From: JBAZHE01 sp041652555
GTDB taxonomy: Bacteria > Patescibacteriota > Patescibacteriia > Patescibacteriales > WJLG01
Direction: 5' to 3'
DNA length: 53,240 nt
Assembly (NCBI GenBank): GCA_041652555.1
Contig: JBAZHE010000006.1
Location: 1 to 53,240, forward strand
Shown here in pieces: positions 24,917 through 31,023 of this stretch; position 1 is the first letter of the stretch, and every line of letters begins with the position of its first letter. The notes beneath the pieces are model-generated. The model did not search any database, was not told where the DNA came from, and saw only the letters and a program-made list of their open reading frames with translations. Position numbers and translations under genes: made by a program.

Positions 24917-25528
24917 ATGTCTATTACTAAACGTGAGAGAACTTTGGTTATTATTAAGCCAGATGGTATTCAACGGTCATTAATTGGTGAAATTATTCAG
25001 CGCTATGAACGTACCGGTTTAAAAATGGTGGCTGCTAAAATGATGGTTCCGGCAGAAGATTTTGCAATCAAGCATTATTATGAAGTCGGTGGCGATGAGT
25101 GGCTGGAAGGCGTTGGTGCTAAGGCTCGCGCGGCTTATGAAAAAAAAGGTCTACAATCTCCATATGCCACTAACAAAGATAATGGCTGGGCGGTTTTAAA
25201 AGCTAACGCCAAATATTTATCTTCCGGCCCGGTATTTTGTATGGTTTGGGAAGGCAATCAGGCTTGCGCCATTGTCCGCAAATTAACCGGCGCAACAGAA
25301 CCGCTATCGTCCGATGTCGGTACTATTCGCGGTGACTTAACTATTGATTCTTATCAATTGGCCGATGTTGACCAGCGCAGTGTTCGCAATTTAATTCACG
25401 CTTCCGGCAATCCAGAAGAATCAGCCAAAGAAATAAAAATTTGGTTCCGTGAGGAAGAATTATTGGAATATAATCACATTCAGGAAAGAATGCTTTATGA
25501 TGTAAATTTGGATGGGATAAAAGAGTAA
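24917..25528 (+). CDS. ndk: nucleoside diphosphate kinase, enlarged form
   Basis: Transfers phosphate from ATP to NDPs. ERTLVIIKPDGIQR and GEIIQRYERTGLK at the start, SGPVFCMVWEG, GATEPLSSDVGTIRGD, and the phosphohistidine in NLIHASGNPEESAKEI. It is about 203 residues against the usual 135-150. Extra segments sit at about residues 56-88 (between KHYYE and the SGPV strand), before the catalytic His (SYQLADVDQRS), and in a C-terminal tail. I use the ATG at 24917, since the earlier TTG adds only two residues. A TTGCGG/CCGCAA palindrome lies just upstream (about 24885-24901). Confidence 0.9.
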   Translation: MSITKRERTLVIIKPDGIQRSLIGEIIQRYERTGLKMVAAKMMVPAEDFAIKHYYEVGGDEWLEGVGAKARAAYEKKGLQSPYATNKDNGWAVLKANAKYLSSGPVFCMVWEGNQACAIVRKLTGATEPLSSDVGTIRGDLTIDSYQLADVDQRSVRNLIHASGNPEESAKEIKIWFREEELLEYNHIQERMLYDVNLDGIKE

Positions 25529-25545
25529 TTAATCAATTAACTATT

Positions 25546-26265
25546 ATGTCAGGACATTCTAAATGGGCGACAACTCATCGCCAAAAAGCAGTTGTTGATG
25601 CCAAACGTGGGGCGACTTTTACCAGGGTGGCCAACATTATTACTATTGCCGCCCGTAAAGGTGGCGATCCGACTATGAATTTCGCTTTAGCCACAGCCAT
25701 TGATCGCGCCAAAGCGGTTAATATGCCGAAGGAAAATATTGAACGAGCTGTTAAACGCGGTACCGGTGAGTTAGGTGGTGCGACTTTAGATGAATTAGTT
25801 TATGAGGCCATTGGACCGGCTAATTCGCAGTTTGTTATGAAGATTTTGACTGATAGCAAGAATCGTACGGCTGCGGAAGTGCGACATTTATTATCCCTGC
25901 ACGGCGGAGCAATGAGTGCGGTGTTGTGGAATTTTGATTTAAAAGGTGTTATACGTGTTTCTGCCGAAGAAGCAATCGCGAAAAAAATAGATAGCGATGA
26001 GGAGCAACTGGAATTAATTGACGCCGGTGCCGATGATGTTGGGAAAGAGGAAGAGGGGATGACTATTCTAACCGCTGGAACTGATTTGCAAAAAGTGAAA
26101 AAATATTTGGAAGATAAAGGCGTAAAGACCGAATCGTCCGAGATTGAATATGTTGCCAAAGAGGCAATAGAAGTTTCAAATGAAGATGGAGAAAAAATAG
26201 AAAAATTGATTTCTGCTATGGAAAATAATGAGGATATTACAGATTATTATAGTAATTTAAAGTAA
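25546..26265 (+). CDS. yebC: YebC/PmpR (TACO1) family protein
   Basis: 239 residues. Begins MSGHSKWATTHRQKAVVDAK with the family pattern SKWA.I...K...D.K; the middle has NMPKENIERAVKRGTGE and the C-terminal third MEDNEDI-like MENNEDITDYYSN. These proteins are annotated as transcriptional regulators, but recent work links them to relief of ribosome stalling at proline-rich or other difficult motifs. The stop overlaps the ruvC start (TAATG), the conserved yebC-ruvC pairing. Confidence 0.93.
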   Translation: MSGHSKWATTHRQKAVVDAKRGATFTRVANIITIAARKGGDPTMNFALATAIDRAKAVNMPKENIERAVKRGTGELGGATLDELVYEAIGPANSQFVMKILTDSKNRTAAEVRHLLSLHGGAMSAVLWNFDLKGVIRVSAEEAIAKKIDSDEEQLELIDAGADDVGKEEEGMTILTAGTDLQKVKKYLEDKGVKTESSEIEYVAKEAIEVSNEDGEKIEKLISAMENNEDITDYYSNLK

Positions 26266-26744
26266 TGAAAAAAATAATTCTCGGCCTTGATCCTGGTATT
26301 GCCGATACAGGCTATGGCGTTATTGAAAAATTGCCAGGTGGAAAGATAAGCTGTTTGGCCTATGGTTCTATCAAAACTCCGGCCGGGATGGAAATGGCTG
26401 ATCGTCTATTGCTTTTAGCTGATGAATTAGAGAAAATACTAAATGAATATCAGCCGGCGCTGGTTTCTATTGAAGAATTATTTTTTTGTAATAACGCCAA
26501 AACGATTATCGCTGTTGGCCAAGCCCGAGGCGCTTTGCTTCTAGTTTGCCGGCAGAAAAAAATGCCAATTGTAGAATTTACTCCTTTGCAAGTTAAACAG
26601 ATTACTTGTTCTTACGGTCGGGCTGATAAAAAACAGATGCAGAAAATGGTTAAGCTTCTTTTAAATTTAAAGGAAATTCCGCGCCCGGATGATGCCGCTG
26701 ACGCCTTGGCGATTGCCATTAGTGCTGTTAATCACTTGAAGTAA
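26265..26744 (+). CDS. ruvC: Holliday junction endodeoxyribonuclease RuvC
   Basis: 159 residues, normal size. RNase H-like fold with catalytic acids in GLDPGIADTGYG (Asp7), VSIEELFF (Glu) and RPDDAADALAIAI (C-terminal Asp pair). It resolves Holliday junctions with RuvAB, which are not in this window. Translationally coupled to yebC by a 1-nt overlap; a hairpin terminator follows at once. Confidence 0.95.
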   Translation: MKKIILGLDPGIADTGYGVIEKLPGGKISCLAYGSIKTPAGMEMADRLLLLADELEKILNEYQPALVSIEELFFCNNAKTIIAVGQARGALLLVCRQKKMPIVEFTPLQVKQITCSYGRADKKQMQKMVKLLLNLKEIPRPDDAADALAIAISAVNHLK

Positions 26745-26768
26745 AATGGCTTAAATAAGCCATTTTTT
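26743..26768 (+). terminator. terminator of yebC-ruvC
   Basis: AAAATGGCTTA/TAAGCCATTTT stem with a 2-nt gap and a T-run, starting inside the ruvC stop codon. Confidence 0.9.
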
Positions 26769-26832
26769 ATTGATTTAAATTTATTTAGTGCTTGTTTTTA
26801 ATTATAGTGTATTCTTAAATTGGGCGTTACTA

Positions 26833-26861
26833 TTGACAGGTAATAAATAAAATAGTATACT
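26833..26861 (+). promoter_or_regulatory. promoter of the sigma4/HARE gene
   Basis: TTGACA (26833-26838), 17-bp spacer, TATACT (26856-26861). About 25 nt of leader to the ATG at 26893; a second TATAAT at about 26871 may also act. Confidence 0.8.
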
Positions 26862-26892
26862 AAAATTTAATATAATTTCTTGTTCAACAAAT

Positions 26893-28050
26893 ATGGCTAC
26901 TAACAACACAGCCCTAAATACTAAGGAGATTATCAAAAATATTTTGGTAAAACTTTCCAAGAAAGAGCGGGATATTATTTCCCGTCGTTTTGGTTTGAAA
27001 GATGCTGATCGCGAAACTTTAGAGGCGGTTGGAAAATTTCACAGCCTCACCCGTGAACGCATCCGTCAAATTGAAAACGCCACGATTAAAAAATTGCGTG
27101 AATTCAAAGAGTTGAAAGACGGATTGGTCGAGTTAAGCGCTAAAACCGCCAAAATAATTTCTGAGCATGGTGGCTTGGCTGAGCGTGAATACCTTTTTCA
27201 TCTCTTAAATACTTTTTCTCCAGTAGAATACCAGAGTGATGAATATGAAGTGGAAAAAAATCATTATGATTTTATTTTATCCCGTTTGCTTCATGAAGAA
27301 TTTGAGGAAGTTTCTAATCATGATTTTTTTAAGTCTTCTTATAAATTAAAGAATGAAGAATTATCTCATTTGGAAGAGATGGCGCGCGAATTGATGGTGC
27401 GCGTGGCAGAATTAAAAGAAGTTGTTAATACTGAAGATGCGATTAATTTGCTTTCCGGCACCGATTCTTATACTAAGCACAAAGAAAAATTAACCAACCC
27501 ATCTGATTTAGAAGTTTCTTCTTATTGGAGTGGCGCTTTGTTTAATGAAAATAAGGATTTAATTTATAGCAATAAAGCTTTGTATTCTTTATTGCAAGCT
27601 GTTCGTGGCGTGGAGCAAAATAAGTTTGGCTATTGGGGCCTAGATGAATCTGAAGAGATTAGTCCAAAAACTATTAATCATAAGATTTATTTGGTTTTGA
27701 AAAATCAGGGTCAGCCGATGCACTTTACCGACATTGCTAAGCGTATTAATGAAGTTTGTTTTGATCATAAGAATGCCAATGCGGCAACTGTTCATAATGA
27801 ATTGATTTTGGACGCTCGTTATGTTTTGGTTGGCCGTGGTATTTACGGCTTGAAAGAATGGGGCTTTAAGGAGGGTGTTGTGGAGGATGTGGTTTTGCAA
27901 ATCTTAAAAGAGAACGGCCCCTTAACCAAGGATGAAATTGTTAATAAAGTTTTAGAGAACAGAATGGTTAAAAAAACAACTGTTTCTCTGGCCTTGATGA
28001 ATAAAGATGTTTTTGAAAAAGTCGGGGAGAAATATCAAGCAAAAGCATAA
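26893..28050 (+). CDS. sigma-70 region 4-like / HARE-HTH DNA-binding protein
   Basis: A 385-residue regulator. Residues about 17-75 closely match sigma-70 region 4.2 (ERDIISRRFGLKDADRETL...LTRERIRQIENA), the -35 recognition helix-turn-helix, but regions 2 and 3 are absent. The middle is helical and unassigned. Residues about 255-320 resemble a HARE-HTH (HB1/ASXL) winged helix (IYLVLKNQGQPMHFTDIAKRI...YVLVGRGIYGLKEWG), followed by a second helix-turn-helix (ILKENGPLTKDEIVNKVLENR). HARE domains occur in the RNA polymerase delta subunit, so an RNAP-associated promoter regulator is a reasonable inference. It has its own strong promoter and terminator. Confidence 0.8.
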   Translation: MATNNTALNTKEIIKNILVKLSKKERDIISRRFGLKDADRETLEAVGKFHSLTRERIRQIENATIKKLREFKELKDGLVELSAKTAKIISEHGGLAEREYLFHLLNTFSPVEYQSDEYEVEKNHYDFILSRLLHEEFEEVSNHDFFKSSYKLKNEELSHLEEMARELMVRVAELKEVVNTEDAINLLSGTDSYTKHKEKLTNPSDLEVSSYWSGALFNENKDLIYSNKALYSLLQAVRGVEQNKFGYWGLDESEEISPKTINHKIYLVLKNQGQPMHFTDIAKRINEVCFDHKNANAATVHNELILDARYVLVGRGIYGLKEWGFKEGVVEDVVLQILKENGPLTKDEIVNKVLENRMVKKTTVSLALMNKDVFEKVGEKYQAKA

Positions 28051-28077
28051 AAATAGAAATTTTTATTTTATATATAG

Positions 28078-28099
28078 AAAAGCCCGCAAGGGCTTTTTG
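28078..28099 (+). terminator. terminator of the sigma4/HARE gene
   Basis: AAAGCCC-GCAA-GGGCTTT with a following T-run. Confidence 0.9.
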
Positions 28100-28117
28100 T
28101 TTTGCTCAGTATGTCCT

Positions 28118-28168
28118 TGTGGAAAAGTTGCTTGACCCTTGTAACATTTTTTGCTATAATTATCCACA
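28118..28168. promoter_or_regulatory. DnaA-box-like pair around a promoter
   Basis: TTATCCACA (28160-28168) is an exact DnaA-box consensus at the end of the -10 of the next promoter. TGTGGAAAA (28118-28126) is a one-mismatch box in the opposite orientation upstream of its -35. DnaA regulation of the short transcript is possible; an origin is not implied. Chance occurrence of one exact 9-mer in 53 kb is not negligible. Confidence 0.35.
28132..28160 (+). promoter_or_regulatory. strong promoter of a short transcript
   Basis: TTGACC (28132-28137), 17-bp spacer, TATAAT (28155-28160) preceded by TTTGC as an extended -10. Transcription should start near 28167. Confidence 0.85.
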
Positions 28169-28254
28169 GGATGATGTTTAGCTGTTTTGACCAATTAAGC
28201 ATCATTAGGGAAAAACAATAACCGGCTCTGCTTTGCGGAGCCGGTTTTGTTTTT
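28167..28254 (+). ncRNA. candidate small RNA of about 85-90 nt (or micro-ORF mRNA)
   Basis: A strong promoter and a strong terminator frame about 88 nt with no ordinary gene. The predicted RNA has a 5' stem GATGATGTTTA (28170-28180) / TAAGCATCATT (28196-28206) closed with two G-U pairs, a 15-nt loop, an AGGGAAAAACAATA linker, then the terminator hairpin. It also contains a 16-codon ORF (28171-28221, MMFSCFDQLSIIREKQ) whose stop touches the terminator stem. Either reading is possible; the compensating G-U pairs slightly favour structured RNA. Confidence 0.55.
28222..28254 (+). terminator. terminator of the small transcript
   Basis: 10-bp stem CCGGCTCTGC-TTT-GCGGAGCCGG followed by TTTTGTTTTT. 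Confidence 0.95.
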
Positions 28255-28272
28255 AATAAAAAGCCTGAGCTA

Positions 28273-28301
28273 TTGACTTTTTTATTGTTTTGTGATAGTA
28301 T
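28273..28301 (+). promoter_or_regulatory. promoter of the DGR target gene
   Basis: TTGACT (28273-28278), 17-bp spacer, TAGTAT (28296-28301) with TGTGA upstream. It leaves an approximately 86-nt leader to the ATG at 28394, which has an AGAGG SD. Confidence 0.7.
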
Positions 28302-28393
28302 TCTATTTACAGAACTTTAATAATAAAAGGTAAATTTTTGCTCTGGCATGGTGCTGGAAATAAAATAAGCCAAAACATAGAAAGAGGCTGATT

Positions 28394-29035
28394 ATGTCGG
28401 GAGAAAAAGACATTCTCGGTAAAGTAGTCCGGAGTATTGCAAAACTTCCCCTGAATCGGCTACGAGTATTGTGCGACCTTTCTGAAAAGATGCAGGGCGA
28501 TTGTGGCGATGAGTGGTGGCGGGAAGAGAAGAAGTTTCTCGTGAAAAAGCTGACTTGGGCGGCGGTTTCCGAGGATGAAATTCTTCGATTTATTTCTGGC
28601 GGTGAATCATTAACTATCGATGGTTCGGATGGAACATTGGTCGATGACGGCACCATCACTTGGTATTTTGATGAAGGCTGTAAGGAAGAAGGAGCCGATG
28701 AACCTTGCCCATCGACAGATGAGGTGGCTGTGGAAGTGCATGAGATGGTAAAAGACGCCACTTTCACTAAGATGATCGGATCCGTATTACCTGATTTGCA
28801 AAAAGTTTTCTCTTCGCGAGATCAGATCAGGATATTCGCTCTTAATCACCCTAAGTGGTTAAGGGGTGATGGATTTGCTACCTTTTTTCCGTATAAGTCT
28901 AAAAAAGGAAATTTTTTCGTGGCTGATGTGAACGTGCGCGGCGATGGGCTCTACGCCTTCGTCTTCCGCCTCGGGCTCGACGGTGTTTGGCATGGCGAGT
29001 CTCGTCATCGTCTCGTCGCTCCTTCGCAACTTTAG
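28394..29035 (+). CDS. DGR target protein with C-terminal variable repeat
   Basis: 213 residues. The N-terminal about 170 residues match no family I know; they are charged and partly helical (KLPLNRLRVLCDLSEKM, EEKKFLVKKL), with no signal peptide or membrane segment, so the protein appears cytoplasmic. The last 40 residues are encoded by the variable repeat (28913-29031) and end WHGESRHRLVAPSQL. The conserved R-H-R-L-V-A-P end resembles C-type-lectin-like VR tails of DGR targets, where variable positions form a binding face. Compared with the template, Asn codons have become Phe, Arg, Tyr, Leu, Gly and His. An SD (AGAGG) and a strong promoter suggest active expression. The ligand is unknown. 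Confidence 0.88.
   Translation: MSGEKDILGKVVRSIAKLPLNRLRVLCDLSEKMQGDCGDEWWREEKKFLVKKLTWAAVSEDEILRFISGGESLTIDGSDGTLVDDGTITWYFDEGCKEEGADEPCPSTDEVAVEVHEMVKDATFTKMIGSVLPDLQKVFSSRDQIRIFALNHPKWLRGDGFATFFPYKSKKGNFFVADVNVRGDGLYAFVFRLGLDGVWHGESRHRLVAPSQL
28913..29031 (+). repeat. DGR variable repeat (VR)
   Basis: 119 bp that aligns without gaps to the template repeat 29386-29504. I count 17 differences: 16 at template adenines (of 27 adenines in the TR) and one elsewhere (T to G in the 12th codon). The last 30 bp are identical and would act as the initiation-of-mutagenic-homing (IMH) sequence. Variable codons are mainly AAY in the template, which cannot produce stops when A is randomised. Confidence 0.93.
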
Positions 29036-29050
29036 TTTCTTTGGTTGTTT

Positions 29051-29069
29051 AACCCTGGAAACTTGGGTT
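29051..29069 (+). other. hairpin just downstream of the VR
   Basis: AACCC...GGGTT stem with an inner G-C pair closing a GAAA loop, 19 bp past the VR end. Some DGRs need a hairpin or cruciform shortly after the IMH for efficient target recognition, and this matches in position and loop type. It could instead be part of the terminator that follows. Confidence 0.45.
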
Positions 29070-29127
29070 CCTTGGATTTTTTGAGCTTGGTTTTAAACCT
29101 TGCTCTTGAATCCAAGGAATTTTTTTT
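29070..29127 (+). terminator. structured terminator of the DGR target gene
   Basis: Outer arms CCTTGGATT/AATCCAAGG enclose an inner stem GAGC-TT-GGTTT/AAACC-TT-GCTC, followed by a run of T (29120-29127). A strong intrinsic terminator separating the target mRNA from the TR transcript. Confidence 0.88.
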
Positions 29128-29134
29128 GTATAAT
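29106..29134 (+). promoter_or_regulatory. promoter of the TR transcript
   Basis: TTGAAT (29106-29111), 17-bp spacer, TATAAT (29129-29134). The -35 lies inside the 3' arm of the target-gene terminator and the spacer contains its T-run. It should drive the template RNA, possibly reading into the reverse transcriptase. Confidence 0.75.
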
Positions 29135-29140
29135 GAAAGC

Positions 29141-29520
29141 GCAGTTTTGATTCGTCCGTTGGTTAAGGCTTGCGGGCCAAGATTGTTTGAAAATATTTTT
29201 GAGAGTTTTGTCGGTTACGGCTGGCAAAAGAGGAGAATATTTTTAATTCAAATAAACAAGCTAAAGTTGGTATGACGTGCTGGCGGACTTTAAGGAGGCG
29301 AAAGTCTCTCGATGTCCCGAATAATATTCAACTGCTTTTCTCGCAATCGGCGTTAAAAGCGGCGGTTAAGGAAGGCACGTCATGCAATTTCGTGGCTGAT
29401 GTGAACGTGAACGACGATGGTCTCAACGCCAACGTCAACCGCCTCGGGAACGACAATGTTTGGAATGGCGAGTATCGTCATCGTCTCGTCGCTCCTTCGC
29501 AACTAAGCTGTTTCTCCTTC
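29141..29520 (+). ncRNA. DGR template RNA with structured leader
   Basis: Predicted transcript from the 29106-29134 promoter. No convincing gene lies between the promoter and the TR. A 9-bp perfect pairing, ATGACGTGC (29272-29280) with GCACGTCAT (29375-29383), closes a domain ending 2 nt before the TR. Inside are two hairpins, GACTTT/AAAGTC (29286-29306) and GCTTTT/AAAAGC (29334-29360), making a three-way-junction-like fold. The 3' end is unknown; sequence beyond the TR is probably also needed for cDNA priming. Confidence 0.6.
29386..29504 (+). repeat. DGR template repeat (TR)
   Basis: 119-bp template, rich in AAC/AAT codons in the frame matching the VR (nine Asn codons). Gap-free match to the VR at 28913-29031. 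Read as protein it gives the Asn-rich series typical of TRs; it is not itself a gene. Its last 27 bp overlap the 3' end of the minus-strand avd gene. Confidence 0.93.
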
Positions 29521-29891
29521 GCTTGTTGCGGAGGAGTTTTGTTTTCCAACCCTTTTTTCCAGCCACCCAGAATGCGACCGACTTCATTAAGTTTCTCTGA
29601 TAATTCCGCGTATCGTTCATTAGACAGGCACTTATTTTCCCAAGATAGCTGGAAGAAAAATTTAACGCTATCAAGATTGATAATAGCCAAAGATAGTTGA
29701 AAAAACTTTTTTTCTCTAGGAAGATAAATAGTGGTAAAAATATTTTCTAGTAATTCTAAAAAATAATTTTCAATTTTTCCGCCCAGATTATAGCGGTGAA
29801 CTTTGGGAAAATCAGTAAGAATTTTAAACCAAAGAGCGTAAGTTTCCTTAGCCTTTGTAAGTACTGTTGGGATGCTGTAATAAGTAGCCAT
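29478..29891 (-). CDS. avd: accessory variability determinant, four-helix-bundle protein
   Basis: 137 residues from the ATG at 29891 (MATYYSIPTVLTKAKETYALW). The pattern FPKVHRYNLGGKIENYFLELLE, then helices with LSLAIINLDSVKFFFQL, and the closing LNEVGRILGGW fits the Avd/S23-like four-helix bundle that forms a pentamer, binds the DGR reverse transcriptase and template RNA, and is needed for mutagenic retrohoming. Unusually it is on the strand opposite to the RT, TR and target. Its last codons are antisense to the TR 3' end, with the TGA stop at 29478-29480. It diverges from the RT N-terminus with a 10-bp gap. A tail after GGW (KKGLENKTPPQQ...) is longer than typical and comes from read-in to the TR. 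Confidence 0.85.
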   Translation of the reverse strand: MATYYSIPTVLTKAKETYALWFKILTDFPKVHRYNLGGKIENYFLELLENIFTTIYLPREKKFFQLSLAIINLDSVKFFFQLSWENKCLSNERYAELSEKLNEVGRILGGWKKGLENKTPPQQAKEKQLSCEGATRR

Positions 29892-29901
29892 AAATTTTAA
29901 A

Positions 29902-29994
29902 ATGAAAAAGTTTATAAAAAAATATAAAGAAATTATTACTGTCAACAAGCTTCTTTCTGCATGGGGCGGTTTTTTGTCTGGTAAGAAGCAGTGA
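29902..29994 (+). pseudogene. N-terminal segment of the DGR reverse transcriptase ending in TGA
   Basis: ATG at 29902 opens 30 codons (MKKFIKKYKEIITVNKLLSA, then WGGFLSGKKQ) and reaches TGA at 29992-29994. This segment matches the usual N-terminus of DGR RTs (x-x-ENLL-x-A-x(6)-GK) and is in frame with the RT body that resumes at GGC GAT GTG. It is therefore the front of one gene split by a single nonsense codon, or an upstream ORF coupled to reinitiation at GTG 30001. Confidence 0.7.
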
Positions 29995-30000
29995 GGCGAT

Positions 30001-30906
30001 GTGGCTGTTTTTCAAAGTCGCTTAATGGACAACCTTTTGGCGCTTTATAACGATTTGAAGAACAAAACTTACCGACATAGCGTATACCAAGCGTTCAATA
30101 TTTCCGATCCTAAGCCACGCAGTATTCATAAAGCGATAGTTAGAGATCGCTTATTGCATCATTTACTTTACCAAGAAACTTATGATTTTTTTGACAAGCA
30201 ATTTATTTATGATTCCTATTCTTGCCGTCTTAACAAAGGTACGCACCGAGCGATTGGCCGTTTTGCTAATTTTTCCAGAAAAGCTTCTCTTAATGACCGG
30301 TGGACAATTTGGATTTTAAAATGCGACATCAGGAAATTTTTTGCGAACATTGACCATAAAATTTTGAAAAATATTTTAGCCGAATATATTGAAGACCAAG
30401 ATTTGCTTTGGTTATTCGGACAAGTGATTGACAGTTTTAATACTGAGGGTAAGCAGGGTGTTGGCTTGCCACTTGGCAATTTAACTTCGCAGTTATTGGT
30501 AAATATTTATATGAATGAATTTGACCAATTTGTGAAGCGTGATTTGAAAATAAAATATTATGCGCGTTACGCTGATGATTTTATTTTTTTAAGTGAAGAC
30601 AAAAATAGTTTAATCGCAATTTTTTCGCAGATAGATAAATTTTTAAAAAATACGCTTAAGTTATCGCTTCATCCTGATAAATGTTTTATTAAAACTTCGG
30701 CTTCGGGCGTTGATTTTTTAGGCTGGGTTCAGTTTTCCAGTTATCGGGTTTTGCGAACTTCAACTAAAAAACGGATGTTAAAAAGAATAAAAAGCGATTT
30801 TGAGCCATTATCAATTATTACCACTTATCTCGGTTTACTTAAACATGGAAATGGTCATAAACTTAGCGAGCGAATTATTAAGTATGATGTAAACAAAATA
30901 TTATGA
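30001..30906 (+). CDS. DGR reverse transcriptase (main ORF)
   Basis: 301 residues as read from GTG 30001; with the upstream segment the gene would be about 334 codons, the usual DGR RT size. Landmarks: FNISDPKPRSIHKA, DRLLHHLLY, DSYSCRLNKGTH (RT1-2 region), KCDIRKFFANIDH (catalytic Asp), the DGR-specific LPLGNLTSQLLVN in place of the QGxP motif of other RTs, YARYADDFIF (YxDD) and VDFLGW. It copies the template RNA into cDNA with adenine-directed errors and works with Avd. An in-frame TGA precedes this ORF. GAGG (29993-29996) lies 4 nt before the GTG, so restart translation is conceivable. It ends in TGA, rare in this window. Confidence 0.9.
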   Translation: MAVFQSRLMDNLLALYNDLKNKTYRHSVYQAFNISDPKPRSIHKAIVRDRLLHHLLYQETYDFFDKQFIYDSYSCRLNKGTHRAIGRFANFSRKASLNDRWTIWILKCDIRKFFANIDHKILKNILAEYIEDQDLLWLFGQVIDSFNTEGKQGVGLPLGNLTSQLLVNIYMNEFDQFVKRDLKIKYYARYADDFIFLSEDKNSLIAIFSQIDKFLKNTLKLSLHPDKCFIKTSASGVDFLGWVQFSSYRVLRTSTKKRMLKRIKSDFEPLSIITTYLGLLKHGNGHKLSERIIKYDVNKIL

Positions 30907-30945
30907 CATATTTTTGTTATTTACGCAATAGCAGCACGGGAAAAT

Positions 30946-30974
30946 TTGCTTTTTTTATTTTTAAATGTTATAGT
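30946..30974 (+). promoter_or_regulatory. promoter of lepB-hisS
   Basis: TTGCTT (30946-30951), 17-bp spacer, TATAGT (30969-30974), followed by a leader of about 43 nt. Confidence 0.65.
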
Positions 30975-31023
30975 AAGCACCATAAGCCCTCAAGGGGGGT
31001 ATATTTTTTGATTAAAAATTTAT

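Noticed and set aside
28118..28168. Replication origin suggested by DnaA-box-like sites
   Set aside because: Only one exact box and one near match, with no dnaA, no AT-rich unwinding array and no change of coding strand here.
29045..29275. 76-codon ORF between the VR and TR
   Set aside because: It runs through the target-gene terminator and the TR promoter, so it cannot be a normal gene.
29272..29700. A 142-codon plus-strand ORF through the template repeat
   Set aside because: Its only recognisable part is the TR itself read in frame. The rest is avd antisense, with no SD and no family resemblance; it is a by-product of the TR.
29902..30906. UGA read as glycine (code 25), which would rescue the split RT
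   Set aside because: No other gene in the window has an internal TGA in a conserved region, and TGA ends murC, avd and the RT itself at sensible places. A recoded genome would show many internal TGAs.
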